Assembly: GCF_014694405.1 (NCBI RefSeq)
Contig: NZ_JAAUWV010000021.1
Location: forward strand, 1 to 64,000
Length of the DNA stretch: 64,000 nt
Direction of reading: 5' to 3'
Origin: Pseudoalteromonas sp. S16_S37
Lineage (GTDB): Bacteria; Pseudomonadota; Gammaproteobacteria; Enterobacterales; Alteromonadaceae
Shown here: positions 27,764 to 36,936 of the stretch, in pieces
How the letters are laid out: the number at the start of each line of letters is the position of its first letter
How positions within the stretch are numbered: position 1 is the stretch's first letter
The notes under the pieces: model-generated
What the model saw: the letters and a program-made list of their open reading frames with translations, nothing else
What the model was told of the DNA's origin: nothing
Databases searched by the model: none
Translations under genes and position numbers: made by a program

Positions 27764-28780
27764 ATGCAACTAACAACATTAAAAAAACTGATTTTTGAAA
27801 AAAATATTTTCGCTTTTTTGCGACTGGGCAAGCACGTTGACACGGTTTATCGTACCAGTTTTGTAACCGCAGCAAACTCTAGTGGCTTGCTTGCAAGCCT
27901 GCAACAAGGCAATAAAAGCCTTGAGCAGCTACAACAACATTTACAACTAGATGGCACCAAACAAGAAGCGCTCAGCGCATGGCTTGAATGTGGTGTGCGC
28001 CTAAAAGAACTGACGTATAAAAACGGCCAATATGCGTTAAAAGGTAAACTCAGCAAACACCTTGCCAAGCAAGAAAACCAAATTGCAGCGGCCATGTTTG
28101 AAGAGGCCATTAGATACCATTACGACGCGCTACTAAGCGCCCCGACACGCATGCAAAACAATCATGCGTACCAACTTGCAGATCAAGACGGCAGCCTCAT
28201 CGCGCGTTCATCACAAATTTTAGAGCCCTTCGTAGAAGAAGCAATTGAATGGTGTCTGAAGCGCGTATCTACTGAACCAAAGCATATTTTGGAAGTGGGT
28301 TGTGGCGCGGGTCAATATTTAGTGTATTTGCATAACCGCTTACCTGCTTGTGAGATCACCGCCATCGACTATCAACTAGCCGTGGTAGAGCAAGCGCAAA
28401 GAACGCTCAGCACCAACCAAATAACCAATATTGATTTAAGACATGAGTCGTTCTTTGAACTAGCGGGTGAGTCCAGCTATGACCTGATCACTTTGCACAA
28501 CAATATTTATTACTTCCCACAAGAACAACGCATGCAGGTGCTTAGTCATGCCTACAAGTTACTTAAACCGGGTGGGCAGTTACTGATGACCACCAGCTGC
28601 CAAGGCGGCAGTAGTGCAATCTCTGCGCTGAATTTATGGTTTAGTTTAAGTGATGTAGGCGGTGTTTTACCTGATGCAGAGCAGTTAACCAACACCTTAA
28701 AACAAGCACAGTTTAAAGAAGTACAACACAAGCGACTGATGCCCGGTGAGAGCTACTTCGCCTTTGCCGCAACCAAATAA
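27764..28780 (+). CDS. SAM-dependent O-methyltransferase, PigF-like
   Basis: A 338-residue methyltransferase. A helical N-terminal dimerisation region (about 1-130) precedes a class I SAM fold with HILEVGCGAGQYLVYL (motif I), an acidic loop ITAIDYQLA, and LLKPGGQLLMTTS after the sheet centre. In the MBC route PigF methylates the 4-hydroxyl of the bipyrrole carbaldehyde to give the methoxy group. Its place directly before the condensing enzyme fits the last step of MBC synthesis. Confidence 0.82.
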   Translation: MQLTTLKKLIFEKNIFAFLRLGKHVDTVYRTSFVTAANSSGLLASLQQGNKSLEQLQQHLQLDGTKQEALSAWLECGVRLKELTYKNGQYALKGKLSKHLAKQENQIAAAMFEEAIRYHYDALLSAPTRMQNNHAYQLADQDGSLIARSSQILEPFVEEAIEWCLKRVSTEPKHILEVGCGAGQYLVYLHNRLPACEITAIDYQLAVVEQAQRTLSTNQITNIDLRHESFFELAGESSYDLITLHNNIYYFPQEQRMQVLSHAYKLLKPGGQLLMTTSCQGGSSAISALNLWFSLSDVGGVLPDAEQLTNTLKQAQFKEVQHKRLMPGESYFAFAATK

Positions 28781-28807
28781 CATGTATTTAGAAAAAGGAA
28801 TCCTTCT

Positions 28808-31510
28808 ATGAACAACACGGCGGTTAAATTTTCGACTTCCATGACCGAACACGTAGTAGGCTTTGCCAAAGCACCCGCAAATAATGTATCGCTATTTGGG
28901 GGCAAAGGGGCCGTGCTATGCGACCTATATCAAGCAGGACTACCAGTACCCAACGGTTTTTGTATTAGCATTGAAGTATTTAAAGCATTTATTGCTCATT
29001 GTGACCTACTTGCTAAATATCCTATCAATGAAGGTATTGGACAATGGCGCAGGTTCGCAAAGGCGATTATCGAAAACCCAATGCCAAGCGAACTGGTAGA
29101 CTTAATAGCCTCTGAACTGGTTAATCTAAGCGGGCCGGTAGCTGTGCGCTCATCCGCCACCGATGAAGATGGCCAAAGCCACTCTTTTGCTGGGCAGCAT
29201 TTAACTAAACTTGGTCAGCAAGGCGAGTCGGAAATACTCGATGCAGTGAGAGCCTGCTGGGCATCTGCATTCAGTGATGCGGCATATGAATACCGCAAAG
29301 CCACTGGCCAACAAACTGAGCTACCCAGCATGGCGGTTGTTATTCAACAAATGAAGTTTGGCGACGTCTCTGGGGTGGCTTTTGGTCAACACCCAACCAG
29401 CCTCAATAAGAACGAGTTTTTAATTGAAGGCTGCTTCGGTCTATGTGAAGGGTTGGTATCAGGACAAGTCAGCAGCGACAGCTATGTTATCGACAAGCAA
29501 ACCAACGAGCTTATCTCTCAGTCGATTCAAAATAAACAACAGCAAATAGTGTATCTCGATGGGCAAATCAAAAAAGTGGATATTCCAAAGCAGATGCAAA
29601 GTGAACCTACTTTAGACCCAATGACCATTAAAAGCCTAACCAAACTACTTCACCAAGTTGAAGCGTTTTACGGTAAAGCCCAAGATGTTGAGTGGACACT
29701 GAGTGATGGCAAGATATGGCTGTTGCAAAGCCGACCGATCACCTCTATTGCTAAAGATAATAGCGATGAAAATTTCTATTTAGGCAACCGCTCTGAGCAG
29801 CTGCAAAAAGATATCTTATGGTCACGTATGGATATCGGTGAAATTTTTACCGGCCGTATGACACCACTGGGTTTGTCTTTTGCTCGTTATTACCAAAGCA
29901 ACGTACATATTGAATGTGGTAAAGGGCTGGGTTTATTAGATTTGGGTGAAGCCGACGAAACCATGGCCTACTATCGCGGTCACGTTTATCTTAATGTCTC
30001 TTATACCGCTTGGCAGCTTGCACAAACTCCGGTCGGGAAAGACCAAACACCATTTTTAGTGCGCTTTAGTAGCGAAGCAATTGACTTAACTGGTTATAAA
30101 AACCCTTATGGTGAGCAGCACTCACACCCAAACTATTCATCAGGACAGTGCGTTCGCAACTGGATAAAGGAAAATATCCGCGAGTTTTTCCAAGCCAAAC
30201 GTCGCGCTAAAACCATGGTTGAGTCACGCTTTATAGAATATGACCGTGTGCAGTTACAAAACATCGAGGCGATGGACTTAAACGCACTACAACGTGAGAT
30301 GACCCATGCGCTCAAATACTTTAAAACCATGCATGAGGGTTATCTGCCCTACTATATTAATGCTTTTGCATGTTATGGCCTGCTAGAAGAACTCAGTGCG
30401 CAGTGGCTTGGCGATAAAAGTAAGCATCTGCAAAATGAAATAAAAGGCGACATGTCTAACTTACGCACCGTTGCCAGTGCGCAAGAGCTGTGGCAGTTAT
30501 GCCAAACATTAGATCAATGGCCAAACGTGCGTGATGCATTTGCCAATCAAACTATCAGCGAAATAGACACCTTCTTAAATAATACCACCGAAGGATTACG
30601 TTTCTCACAAGGCCCTTTGGCTAAGTTTATGCGAGAAAATGGCGTACGAGCCCGTGAAGAAATGGAGCTTACCCACCCTCGTTGGTTAGACGATCGCACC
30701 TATGTTTTGCAAATGATCAAATTGTACCTTGCACAAGGGTATGAAGTTGACGACGCGCTACAACAGCAACAGCAGCAACAACAATTAACCAGTGAAGACT
30801 TGCTCAAAGAGCTTAGCTGGTCAAAACGTTGGGTGATTAAGCGTGTTATCGCATTGTATTGCGGCTGTGCCAAGCTAAGAGAAGAAACCCGCATGAGTAT
30901 GATCACCTCTATTTGGTTAGTACGTCGCGTTGTTTTTGAAGTGGCAAAACGCCTTGTTGAAGCTAAGCATTTAGATCATATCGATGACGTTGCATATCTC
31001 AACTTTGAGCAAATATTGCAATACCTAAAAGGCGTGATAAGTGCAACGGAGTTAACATCAGCTCAAACATTGCAAACTCGCCGAGCACAATATCAAAACT
31101 GGCAAGCACGCCCTGAGCCGCCACTCACCTTTATCGGCAAGCCAAGTAGCCAGCCAGATTTGATCCTTGACCCAAGTGCAACGTCACTTCAAGGGTTAGC
31201 AACCTCAAAAGGCCTAACTCAAGGAAAAGCCTGTGTCATTACCGACCTTGCCAATCAAATTGGCGAGTTTAAAAAAGGCGATATTCTCGTTGCACCATTC
31301 ACAGATGCTTCATGGACCCCTTTATTTGCGCTAGCAAGTGCAGTGGTAACCGATATTGGTTCAATGCTTTCTCACAGCTCAATTGTGGCGCGTGAGTTTG
31401 GTATTCCCTGCGTTGTAAATACCAATCATGCCAGCGCTTTAATTAAAACGGGCGATCACATCATTGTAGACGCCGAAAATGGCCTAGTAACGTTAAAAAA
31501 GGACGATTAA
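28808..31510 (+). CDS. tamQ: TamQ/PigC-like ATP-dependent condensing enzyme (PEP-synthase fold)
   Basis: A 900-residue enzyme with a PEP-synthase-like ATP-grasp domain at the N-terminus (VSLFGGKGAVLCDLYQAGLP, AVRSSATDEDGQSHSFAGQ, VEWTLSDGKIWLLQSRPI) and a phosphohistidine domain at the C-terminus (LSHSSIVAREFGIP, His856). In prodiginine and tambjamine pathways this enzyme activates MBC with ATP and joins it to the amine; TamQ accepts fatty amines and PigC the monopyrrole. With TamA and TamH in the operon, TamQ is the better name. An uninterrupted run of eight Gln, encoded by CAA/CAG codons at 30761-30784, precedes a Leu-Thr-Ser linker and may be prone to length change. Confidence 0.92.
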   Translation: MNNTAVKFSTSMTEHVVGFAKAPANNVSLFGGKGAVLCDLYQAGLPVPNGFCISIEVFKAFIAHCDLLAKYPINEGIGQWRRFAKAIIENPMPSELVDLIASELVNLSGPVAVRSSATDEDGQSHSFAGQHLTKLGQQGESEILDAVRACWASAFSDAAYEYRKATGQQTELPSMAVVIQQMKFGDVSGVAFGQHPTSLNKNEFLIEGCFGLCEGLVSGQVSSDSYVIDKQTNELISQSIQNKQQQIVYLDGQIKKVDIPKQMQSEPTLDPMTIKSLTKLLHQVEAFYGKAQDVEWTLSDGKIWLLQSRPITSIAKDNSDENFYLGNRSEQLQKDILWSRMDIGEIFTGRMTPLGLSFARYYQSNVHIECGKGLGLLDLGEADETMAYYRGHVYLNVSYTAWQLAQTPVGKDQTPFLVRFSSEAIDLTGYKNPYGEQHSHPNYSSGQCVRNWIKENIREFFQAKRRAKTMVESRFIEYDRVQLQNIEAMDLNALQREMTHALKYFKTMHEGYLPYYINAFACYGLLEELSAQWLGDKSKHLQNEIKGDMSNLRTVASAQELWQLCQTLDQWPNVRDAFANQTISEIDTFLNNTTEGLRFSQGPLAKFMRENGVRAREEMELTHPRWLDDRTYVLQMIKLYLAQGYEVDDALQQQQQQQQLTSEDLLKELSWSKRWVIKRVIALYCGCAKLREETRMSMITSIWLVRRVVFEVAKRLVEAKHLDHIDDVAYLNFEQILQYLKGVISATELTSAQTLQTRRAQYQNWQARPEPPLTFIGKPSSQPDLILDPSATSLQGLATSKGLTQGKACVITDLANQIGEFKKGDILVAPFTDASWTPLFALASAVVTDIGSMLSHSSIVAREFGIPCVVNTNHASALIKTGDHIIVDAENGLVTLKKDD

Positions 31511-31822
31511 ATGTCTATTATCATTGATAAAATTAAACTTAAATCTGCTGATAACCGTGCTGCTTTTGAACAGTGGGTGACAGACACTGACTACCTAGCT
31601 TGTCACGATTTGGCGTCGGTAGAGCGCTTTGTGGTAAGCAAAGTGACCGATTCTAACTGTGATTATGACTATGTAGAAGTTGTAAAAGTAACCAGCTTAG
31701 CGGCATTTGAGCAAGATATGCAAACTCCTCTGTTTCAATCTTTGGTTGCTCGCTTTAGTGAGTTGGCTGACGTGGTTGAAACCATAAAATCTGATACGCT
31801 AGCACCGGGTTATCAGTGGTAA
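31511..31822 (+). CDS. PigK/RedY/HapK-like small protein
   Basis: A 103-residue soluble protein with an alpha/beta pattern fitting a ferredoxin-like fold. It starts directly after the TamQ stop. Small proteins of this kind (PigK, HapK, RedY) accompany bipyrrole-condensing enzymes in prodiginine clusters and have been proposed to assist bipyrrole assembly or bind intermediates. No catalytic motif is obvious. The assignment relies on size, fold pattern and place in the operon. Confidence 0.7.
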   Translation: MSIIIDKIKLKSADNRAAFEQWVTDTDYLACHDLASVERFVVSKVTDSNCDYDYVEVVKVTSLAAFEQDMQTPLFQSLVARFSELADVVETIKSDTLAPGYQW

Positions 31823-31823
31823 A

Positions 31824-32498
31824 ATGCCGTTGCTAACTTGCTACTATCCCAGCAGTAACAGCGCCGTATACATCGTGCATCTCGATGTATTACAGCGGCG
31901 CTTGGGTGTACCTTCACAACGGCAGCATTTACTTGCACAGCTCAGTGAAGATGAACATGCTCAATACACGTGCAAGCCCTACAAACGCCAAGCGCTTGCT
32001 TGGTTGGGTGCTCGGCTGGGGGCTAAGTGGCTGTTAAAAAATACGCTTTTCAGTGCCTTGCCAAGCGCAGAGATACAAATAAAAAAAACGGCCAATGGCG
32101 CGCCATTTTGCGCGCGCTCAGGCCGTCCATTAAGCATTAGCCACAGTAACACCCTTGCAGGCGCTGCAATCGGTGACCACCCTGTGGGTTTAGATTTAGA
32201 GTTCAGCGAGCGCTTTTCGGCACTGCCAACACCTTGGATAAGTCCACAAGAAAAACAGGCTCACCCTAATCTAAGCATCAGCCAACTGTGGTGTATTAAA
32301 GAAGCGCTTTACAAAGCAGCTGGCTTTGGTCCATTTACCCAGTTTTGCAGCGCTGTTGAGCTTGAACACACAACACACAAACAGCTTACGGTTCGCAACG
32401 CAATACATAAAAAACAGCCAATCCAGAAAACATGGCGCTATAACCGATGGCAGCTCAAACAACACGATATTCTATTCCTAGAGCCATATTATGAATGA
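31824..32498 (+). CDS. Sfp-type phosphopantetheinyl transferase, PigL-like
   Basis: A 224-residue transferase that should attach phosphopantetheine from CoA to the carrier domains of this operon (TamA C-terminus, PigG-like carrier, oxoamine-synthase ACP). Motifs: SISHSN before the core, VGLDLEF with the Mg-binding Asp124 and Glu126, and LWCIKEALYKA with Trp156, Lys159, Glu160 and Lys164. It starts one base after the previous stop and overlaps the next gene by 8 bases. A dedicated transferase lets the cluster work without relying on host enzymes. Confidence 0.9.
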   Translation: MPLLTCYYPSSNSAVYIVHLDVLQRRLGVPSQRQHLLAQLSEDEHAQYTCKPYKRQALAWLGARLGAKWLLKNTLFSALPSAEIQIKKTANGAPFCARSGRPLSISHSNTLAGAAIGDHPVGLDLEFSERFSALPTPWISPQEKQAHPNLSISQLWCIKEALYKAAGFGPFTQFCSAVELEHTTHKQLTVRNAIHKKQPIQKTWRYNRWQLKQHDILFLEPYYE

Positions 32499-34191
32499 AC
32501 ACAACAACGCCTTTATACACGCGGCGCAACACCTAGAAAACAACCTTGGTGATCCGACTCAAGATACATCAGCCATTAATTTTGCCCGCTCTGTGGCAAT
32601 TGATGAGCAGCAAGAATTCCCAAGGGAATACTTAAGTCATTTACATAGCTTGAATTACTTTGACCGATTTGTCCCTCGCTCCCTAGGTGGAACATTAAGC
32701 GATTTTTCAGAGCTATTAATGGCCTGTCGACTGGTCTCAAGACGCGACCTAAACGCCGCAATCGCCAGTGGCCAAACTATGCTAGGCGCCTTACCCGTCT
32801 GGTTATGTGGCAACGACACGCAAAAAGAACTACTGAGCAGCCATATTTTGCAAGGCCACTTAGGTTGTTTAGCGCTGACTGAGAAAAAACATGGTAGCAA
32901 TTTGTTAGCCAGCGAAGTCACCGCCACAGTTGACCAAGACGGTTATCGACTCAACGGCGAAAAATGGCTGATTAACAACGCCACCCAAGGCCATACCATG
33001 ACCTTGTTAGTACGCAAAATTGAGCCAAATGGACGAGAGTCTTTAGTTGTGATGCTGCTTGATAAAGCAAAGCTCAGTGATTATGGAAACATCGAAAAAA
33101 TCGCAACCCACGGCATCCGCTGTGCCGATATCAGCGGTATCCGTTTTCACAATACGTTAGTGGCTAAAGATTGTTTAATTGAAACCACCGAACCGGGCAT
33201 TTTTGGCGTGCTTAAAGCACTGCAGGTCTCTAGAATCTTGTGCGCCGGCTTCTCGTTAGGCGCATTTGATACCTGTTTACGCGTGACATATGAATTCGCG
33301 CAAAATCGCGCACTTTATCAAAAAACAGTGCTATCAATGCCAACAGTGCAACAAGGACTAGGACGTAGTTTTGCCAAGCTCCTGTTAGCTGAAATGCTTG
33401 CAACTGCGAGCATTCGGGCGGTCAGTCATGCCAGTCGCTCACTAAGTATGTACTCTGCCGCTTGTAAATATTGGGTCCCACGCCAGACTGAGCTGGCGCT
33501 TGATGAACTCAAGGTCATTTTGGGCGCAAGGTACTATTTACGCGAAGAGCACTGTAGTGGTATTTTCCAAAAAATGCTCAGAGACAATGCGGTTGTTTCA
33601 CTGTTTGATGGCAGTAGCCAAGTAAATCTTGGTTTGATCTCGGCGCAAACTAACGCTATCTCAGCACAATTACTAAAAACACCTAGTTGCCACGAAGAGT
33701 TAAGCCTGTGGTTTCGCCTTGATGAAAGCAAACCATTTGCAGCATTCGACCAACAGCAATTTGCCGTCAATAATGCAGGCCAAGATCCTATTCTTAGCGC
33801 ATTTTTGGCACGCTTTTGCGATAGTTCACAAAACCACCTTCCACCATCAGTCATGACCCAGTGTTTAATACTGAAACAGCGTATTTTAAGCTGGTGCGAT
33901 GATGTACAAACGCTACAACAAACCGAACAAAATGAGCCAACCAGCGTTGTTCGTTTTAATAAAGCAAAACAATATACAACACTATTAAGTGCAGCATGTT
34001 GCGCGCTATTTATTATTCATAACGAAACGCATCCATTGCTTGGTAATGCTGACATCGCCACTGATTTGCTCTCATTAGTACTCAATGATGATGACATGTG
34101 GTTGCCTTCAAAAGCACTACTTGAGGCATTAGATGATCAAAACCAGCAACATAAGTTGTTTTCATTGTTCCCTATCTCATTGGCAAAGTAA
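32491..34191 (+). CDS. tamT: Long acyl-CoA dehydrogenase-like flavoprotein, TamT-like fatty-chain desaturase
   Basis: A 566-residue flavoprotein, about 170 residues longer than ordinary acyl-CoA dehydrogenases. The core has LALTEKKHGSNLLASEV in the FAD region, GEKWLINNATQGHTMTLLV, GIRCADISGIRFHNT and the C-terminal helix region YYLREEHCSGIFQKMLRDNAV with LFDGSSQVNLGL. The extra C-terminal part (about 400-566) is helical and unassigned. It probably introduces the double bond of the fatty chain on the TamA carrier, as proposed for the last tam gene of P. tunicata. It is the last gene of the operon. The exact tam letter is from memory. Confidence 0.8.
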   Translation: MNEHNNAFIHAAQHLENNLGDPTQDTSAINFARSVAIDEQQEFPREYLSHLHSLNYFDRFVPRSLGGTLSDFSELLMACRLVSRRDLNAAIASGQTMLGALPVWLCGNDTQKELLSSHILQGHLGCLALTEKKHGSNLLASEVTATVDQDGYRLNGEKWLINNATQGHTMTLLVRKIEPNGRESLVVMLLDKAKLSDYGNIEKIATHGIRCADISGIRFHNTLVAKDCLIETTEPGIFGVLKALQVSRILCAGFSLGAFDTCLRVTYEFAQNRALYQKTVLSMPTVQQGLGRSFAKLLLAEMLATASIRAVSHASRSLSMYSAACKYWVPRQTELALDELKVILGARYYLREEHCSGIFQKMLRDNAVVSLFDGSSQVNLGLISAQTNAISAQLLKTPSCHEELSLWFRLDESKPFAAFDQQQFAVNNAGQDPILSAFLARFCDSSQNHLPPSVMTQCLILKQRILSWCDDVQTLQQTEQNEPTSVVRFNKAKQYTTLLSAACCALFIIHNETHPLLGNADIATDLLSLVLNDDDMWLPSKALLEALDDQNQQHKLFSLFPISLAK

Positions 34192-34219
34192 GCTCGCACC
34201 TCGCCAATAAAGGGACATT

Positions 34220-34254
34220 GCCAGGCAACTCAGCATTTGCTAGAGTTGTCTGGC
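34220..34254 (+). terminator. Stem-loop at the end of the pigment operon
   Basis: GCCAGGCAACTC (34220-34231) pairs with GAGTTGTCTGGC (34243-34254), 12 positions with one G-T pair; an inner AGC/GCT pairing shortens the 11-base loop. It lies 28 bases after the last tam stop. It is not followed by a T-run, so it could slow exonucleases or partly terminate rather than stop transcription fully. The phosphatase gene begins 23 bases later. Confidence 0.6.
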
Positions 34255-34276
34255 TGTCACTATAAAAGATAACATC

Positions 34277-34765
34277 ATGAAAATTAAAAACCTTTTTTTA
34301 CCTTTACTGCTGCTAAGCAATGCCGCCTTGGCATTACCTGAACACATTATTTTATTTCGCCACGCCGAAAAAGCTAAAGGTCCGAACCCCGAATTACTCG
34401 AAGCAGGTCAACAAAGAGCGCACCACCTAGCAACACTTTTTAGTGAACTGCCAATCAGTCATTTATTTAGTACTGATTACAAGCGTACCCAACAAACTAT
34501 CGCACCTTTGGCTAACACACATAACTTGTCAGTGCAAAGCTACGACCCCAGTAATTTAAAAGCCTTTGCCGAACAGCTAATAAAGCTTGAAGGTAATATT
34601 GTGGTGGCAGGTCACAGTAACACCACTCCTGAGCTCGTTAATTTACTCAGTGCAAAACAAGTCAGTATTGCCGAAGATGAATTTAACAAAGTGTTTGTGG
34701 TGTCTTTTGCTGATAAAAATAAAGCACACGTATTAACACTTAGCTCAGACATCAAGAGTAAATAA
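34277..34765 (+). CDS. Secreted histidine-phosphatase-superfamily protein (SixA-like)
   Basis: A 162-residue protein with a signal peptide (about 1-19, cleavage after ALA). The mature protein is a short histidine phosphatase: Arg28-His29 in LFRHAEK is the phospho-accepting site and His113 in VVAGHSNTTPE is the second catalytic histidine. Similar size to SixA, but the signal peptide places it in the periplasm, where the substrate is unknown. It is separated from the tam operon by the stem-loop. Its last 14 bases overlap the converging MocR gene. Confidence 0.85.
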   Translation: MKIKNLFLPLLLLSNAALALPEHIILFRHAEKAKGPNPELLEAGQQRAHHLATLFSELPISHLFSTDYKRTQQTIAPLANTHNLSVQSYDPSNLKAFAEQLIKLEGNIVVAGHSNTTPELVNLLSAKQVSIAEDEFNKVFVVSFADKNKAHVLTLSSDIKSK

Positions 34766-36218
34766 TACGCATCAGCGCCATAAGCCCAGCATGCATCTGT
34801 GCTTCACTTTGCCCTGCAAAACCGAGCCGAATATGGCTAACATCACGCGTATTTGGCTTTAGTGAACGCACACTTTGCGCAAAATAGAATTCATCTTCAG
34901 TTTGCAAATAGATACCCTGCTCGTGTGCACGGCGCTTCACATCCGATACGTTCACTTGGCAATTCACCCACATCGCCATGCCCCCATCGGGTTTTGAAAA
35001 CTGAAGCGGCAACCCTTGGCGCTGGCATTGTGTTAAGGTATCCGCCATCGCTTGGTAACGCGCTTTGTATAGCTTAGTTGTGCGCTTAAGATGACGCTCA
35101 AAATCTCCAGTAAACATCCAATGGGCTACCGCTAATTGAGTCAATACATCATTTTTATGATTGATAAGTTGTTTGTACGCACGCATTTGCGAGAGCACCT
35201 CATCACTGGCCGTGATATAACCGACTCTGGCACCTGCAAACATCAATTTTGAAAACGTCGAAATATAAATCACAATCCCAGCTGGATCATCCGATGCCAT
35301 TGGCTGTAATGGCTGACATTGATAGTGAAACTCATGGTCGTAATCGTCTTCAATGATAACCACACCATGCTCATAACAAAGACGATAGATTTGTAATCGC
35401 CGTGTTGGTGACAAAGTTACGGTTGTCGGATATTGATGTAGTGGCGTTAGATACAGCATTTTGATTTTGTATTGCCGCAATTGCTTGGCAAAATCATCAA
35501 CACATAACCCTTGCTCATCTTGCTTAATATCAATCAACGAAGCACCACAGGCCGAAAAGGCACGCCTCGCCGGCGGGTAGCCAAGTGTTTCACAGGCAAT
35601 ATAATCTCTCGGCGAAATAAAAACGCTGGCTGCCAAAAACAATGCTTCTTGCGAACCATTACATATCAGCAAATCATTACACTTTAAACTTCTTGCACGT
35701 GACAAATAGGCTTGTATTTGCGCTTTAAGCTCGCTTGTACCACCAATTTCACCGTAGTGTAACTTACCAATATCGATATATCTGCATGCTTTTGTTAAAG
35801 CACTTTTAAACTCATTAAAAGGAAAGCGGTGAATATCTGGCAAGCCACCAGCAAAATTGTACTGGTAGTGATTAATGTTAATCGTGGTTGGTTCTGGTAG
35901 TGGACTGGCAAAAATGAGCTGTTTTTTCTCGTAGGCGGGCTGCTTTTGTTGTGCTGAACTAGATTCTATTGGCAAAGTGCTGGTAACAAAATAACCAGAC
36001 TTTTCACGCGACTCTAACCAACCTTCTGCAACCAATAGCTGCAGCGCATTCATAACCGTATGCCGATTTAACTGATAGGCCACCGACATAGCACGTGCTG
36101 AGCTCAACTTGGTGCCCGTTAGCAACTTTCCCGCTTTGATGGCGTCTCGCAAAGTGTTTGCCAGTTGCAAATAGATGGCCTCTTGGCCCTCGTTCGCTTT
36201 AAATTCGAATGGATGCAC
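34752..36218 (-). CDS. MocR/PdxR-family regulator (GntR helix-turn-helix plus aminotransferase domain)
   Basis: A 488-residue regulator. The N-terminal winged helix (about 10-80, YLQLANTLRDAIKAGKLLTGTKL ... RHTVMNALQLLVAEGWLES) is joined by a linker to a class I aminotransferase fold (about 115-488) with DDYDHEF and PLP Lys324 in STFSKLMFAGA. MocR proteins bind DNA as dimers and sense PLP or an amino compound through this domain. It is divergent from the GNAT-PaiB pair, which it probably controls. The intergenic region holds repeated CTGGT sites. Length is normal for the family. Confidence 0.92.
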   Translation of the reverse strand: MHPFEFKANEGQEAIYLQLANTLRDAIKAGKLLTGTKLSSARAMSVAYQLNRHTVMNALQLLVAEGWLESREKSGYFVTSTLPIESSSAQQKQPAYEKKQLIFASPLPEPTTININHYQYNFAGGLPDIHRFPFNEFKSALTKACRYIDIGKLHYGEIGGTSELKAQIQAYLSRARSLKCNDLLICNGSQEALFLAASVFISPRDYIACETLGYPPARRAFSACGASLIDIKQDEQGLCVDDFAKQLRQYKIKMLYLTPLHQYPTTVTLSPTRRLQIYRLCYEHGVVIIEDDYDHEFHYQCQPLQPMASDDPAGIVIYISTFSKLMFAGARVGYITASDEVLSQMRAYKQLINHKNDVLTQLAVAHWMFTGDFERHLKRTTKLYKARYQAMADTLTQCQRQGLPLQFSKPDGGMAMWVNCQVNVSDVKRRAHEQGIYLQTEDEFYFAQSVRSLKPNTRDVSHIRLGFAGQSEAQMHAGLMALMRIIYS

Positions 36219-36266
36219 GTGTTATTACTCATCTAAAGATTTGCTTTAAAGTTAACCTAGCAACGC

Positions 36267-36317
36267 ATTCTGGTCTAGTTAAAAAATACAATCTGGTTGT
36301 TTAGTTGCAACCAGAAT
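36267..36317. promoter_or_regulatory. Repeated CTGGT/ACCAG elements, probable MocR operator
   Basis: ATTCTGGT (36267-36274), TCTGGTTG (36292-36299) and CAACCAGA (36308-36315) lie in the divergent region. The last two form an inverted repeat with 8-base spacing, and ATTCTGGT pairs with ACCAGAAT (36310-36317). CTGGTCTAGTT and CTGGTTGTTTAGTTG also read as direct repeats. MocR regulators commonly bind CTGG-containing repeats between themselves and their divergent target. If the GNAT starts at the first ATG (36316), the last site touches its start codon. Confidence 0.65.
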
Positions 36318-36360
36318 GTTTTTAAAGTGCCCATATTATTACTATCGAAAGAGTCATGAT

Positions 36361-36936
36361 ATGTTAGAAAAACGTACTTTAAGCACAGAGAAAGTCAGCC
36401 TAAAGCCCTTATCAGAAAGTCACTTAGATGAGCTTTTCAATGCTGGACAAGACCCTAAACTCTGGCGTTGGATCCTAGATAACTATTGCAAAACACCTCA
36501 GATACTTAGTGAGTGGTTTCACAACAGTGCACAATTTGATGCACATCAGCAATTGGTGATGGGTATTTACTGCAATACCCAGCAAAGAATTGTGGGTACT
36601 ACTCGATTGTTTAGACTAGATAAACACAACCTGAGTGCTGAGATTGGCCACACCTTTGTTGGTGTGCCGTGGCAGCGTAGCTGCATAAACACCCACAGCA
36701 AATATCTGTTACTAAAATACGCATTTGAAACACTCAAACTTGTGCGTGTCACATTTGGCACTCACGAAAGTAATCAGCAATCGCGAGATGCCATTGCACG
36801 ACTAGGTGCTCGCTTTGAAGGTATTCAGTTTAAAAATAGAAAGCTCGTTGATGGTAGCTTTAGAAACAGTGCTTTGTTTAGCATTATTGACAGCCAGTGG
36901 CCTGACATAAAGCAGCAGTTGGAGGCAAAACTATGA
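36361..36936 (+). CDS. GNAT-family N-acetyltransferase (RimJ/RimL-like)
   Basis: A 191-residue acetyltransferase of the RimJ/RimL-like type. MLEKRTLSTEKVSLKPLSESHLDELF is the usual first strand-helix, followed by an acceptor region and IGHTFVGVPWQRSCINTHSKYLLLKYAFE, which contains the acetyl-CoA-binding turn. The end RLGARFEGIQFKNRKLVDG is also typical. An upstream in-frame ATG at 36316 would add 15 residues that do not look homologous. It overlaps the PaiB-like gene by 4 bases. MocR-GNAT-PaiB arrangements suggest a small inducible amine- or stress-response operon; the substrate is unknown. Confidence 0.82.
   Translation: MLEKRTLSTEKVSLKPLSESHLDELFNAGQDPKLWRWILDNYCKTPQILSEWFHNSAQFDAHQQLVMGIYCNTQQRIVGTTRLFRLDKHNLSAEIGHTFVGVPWQRSCINTHSKYLLLKYAFETLKLVRVTFGTHESNQQSRDAIARLGARFEGIQFKNRKLVDGSFRNSALFSIIDSQWPDIKQQLEAKL

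Noticed and set aside
8553..34191. Prodigiosin (not tambjamine) cluster
   Set aside because: No pigB or pigD equivalents for the monopyrrole half were found, while TamA-, TamH- and desaturase-like genes for a fatty amine are present.
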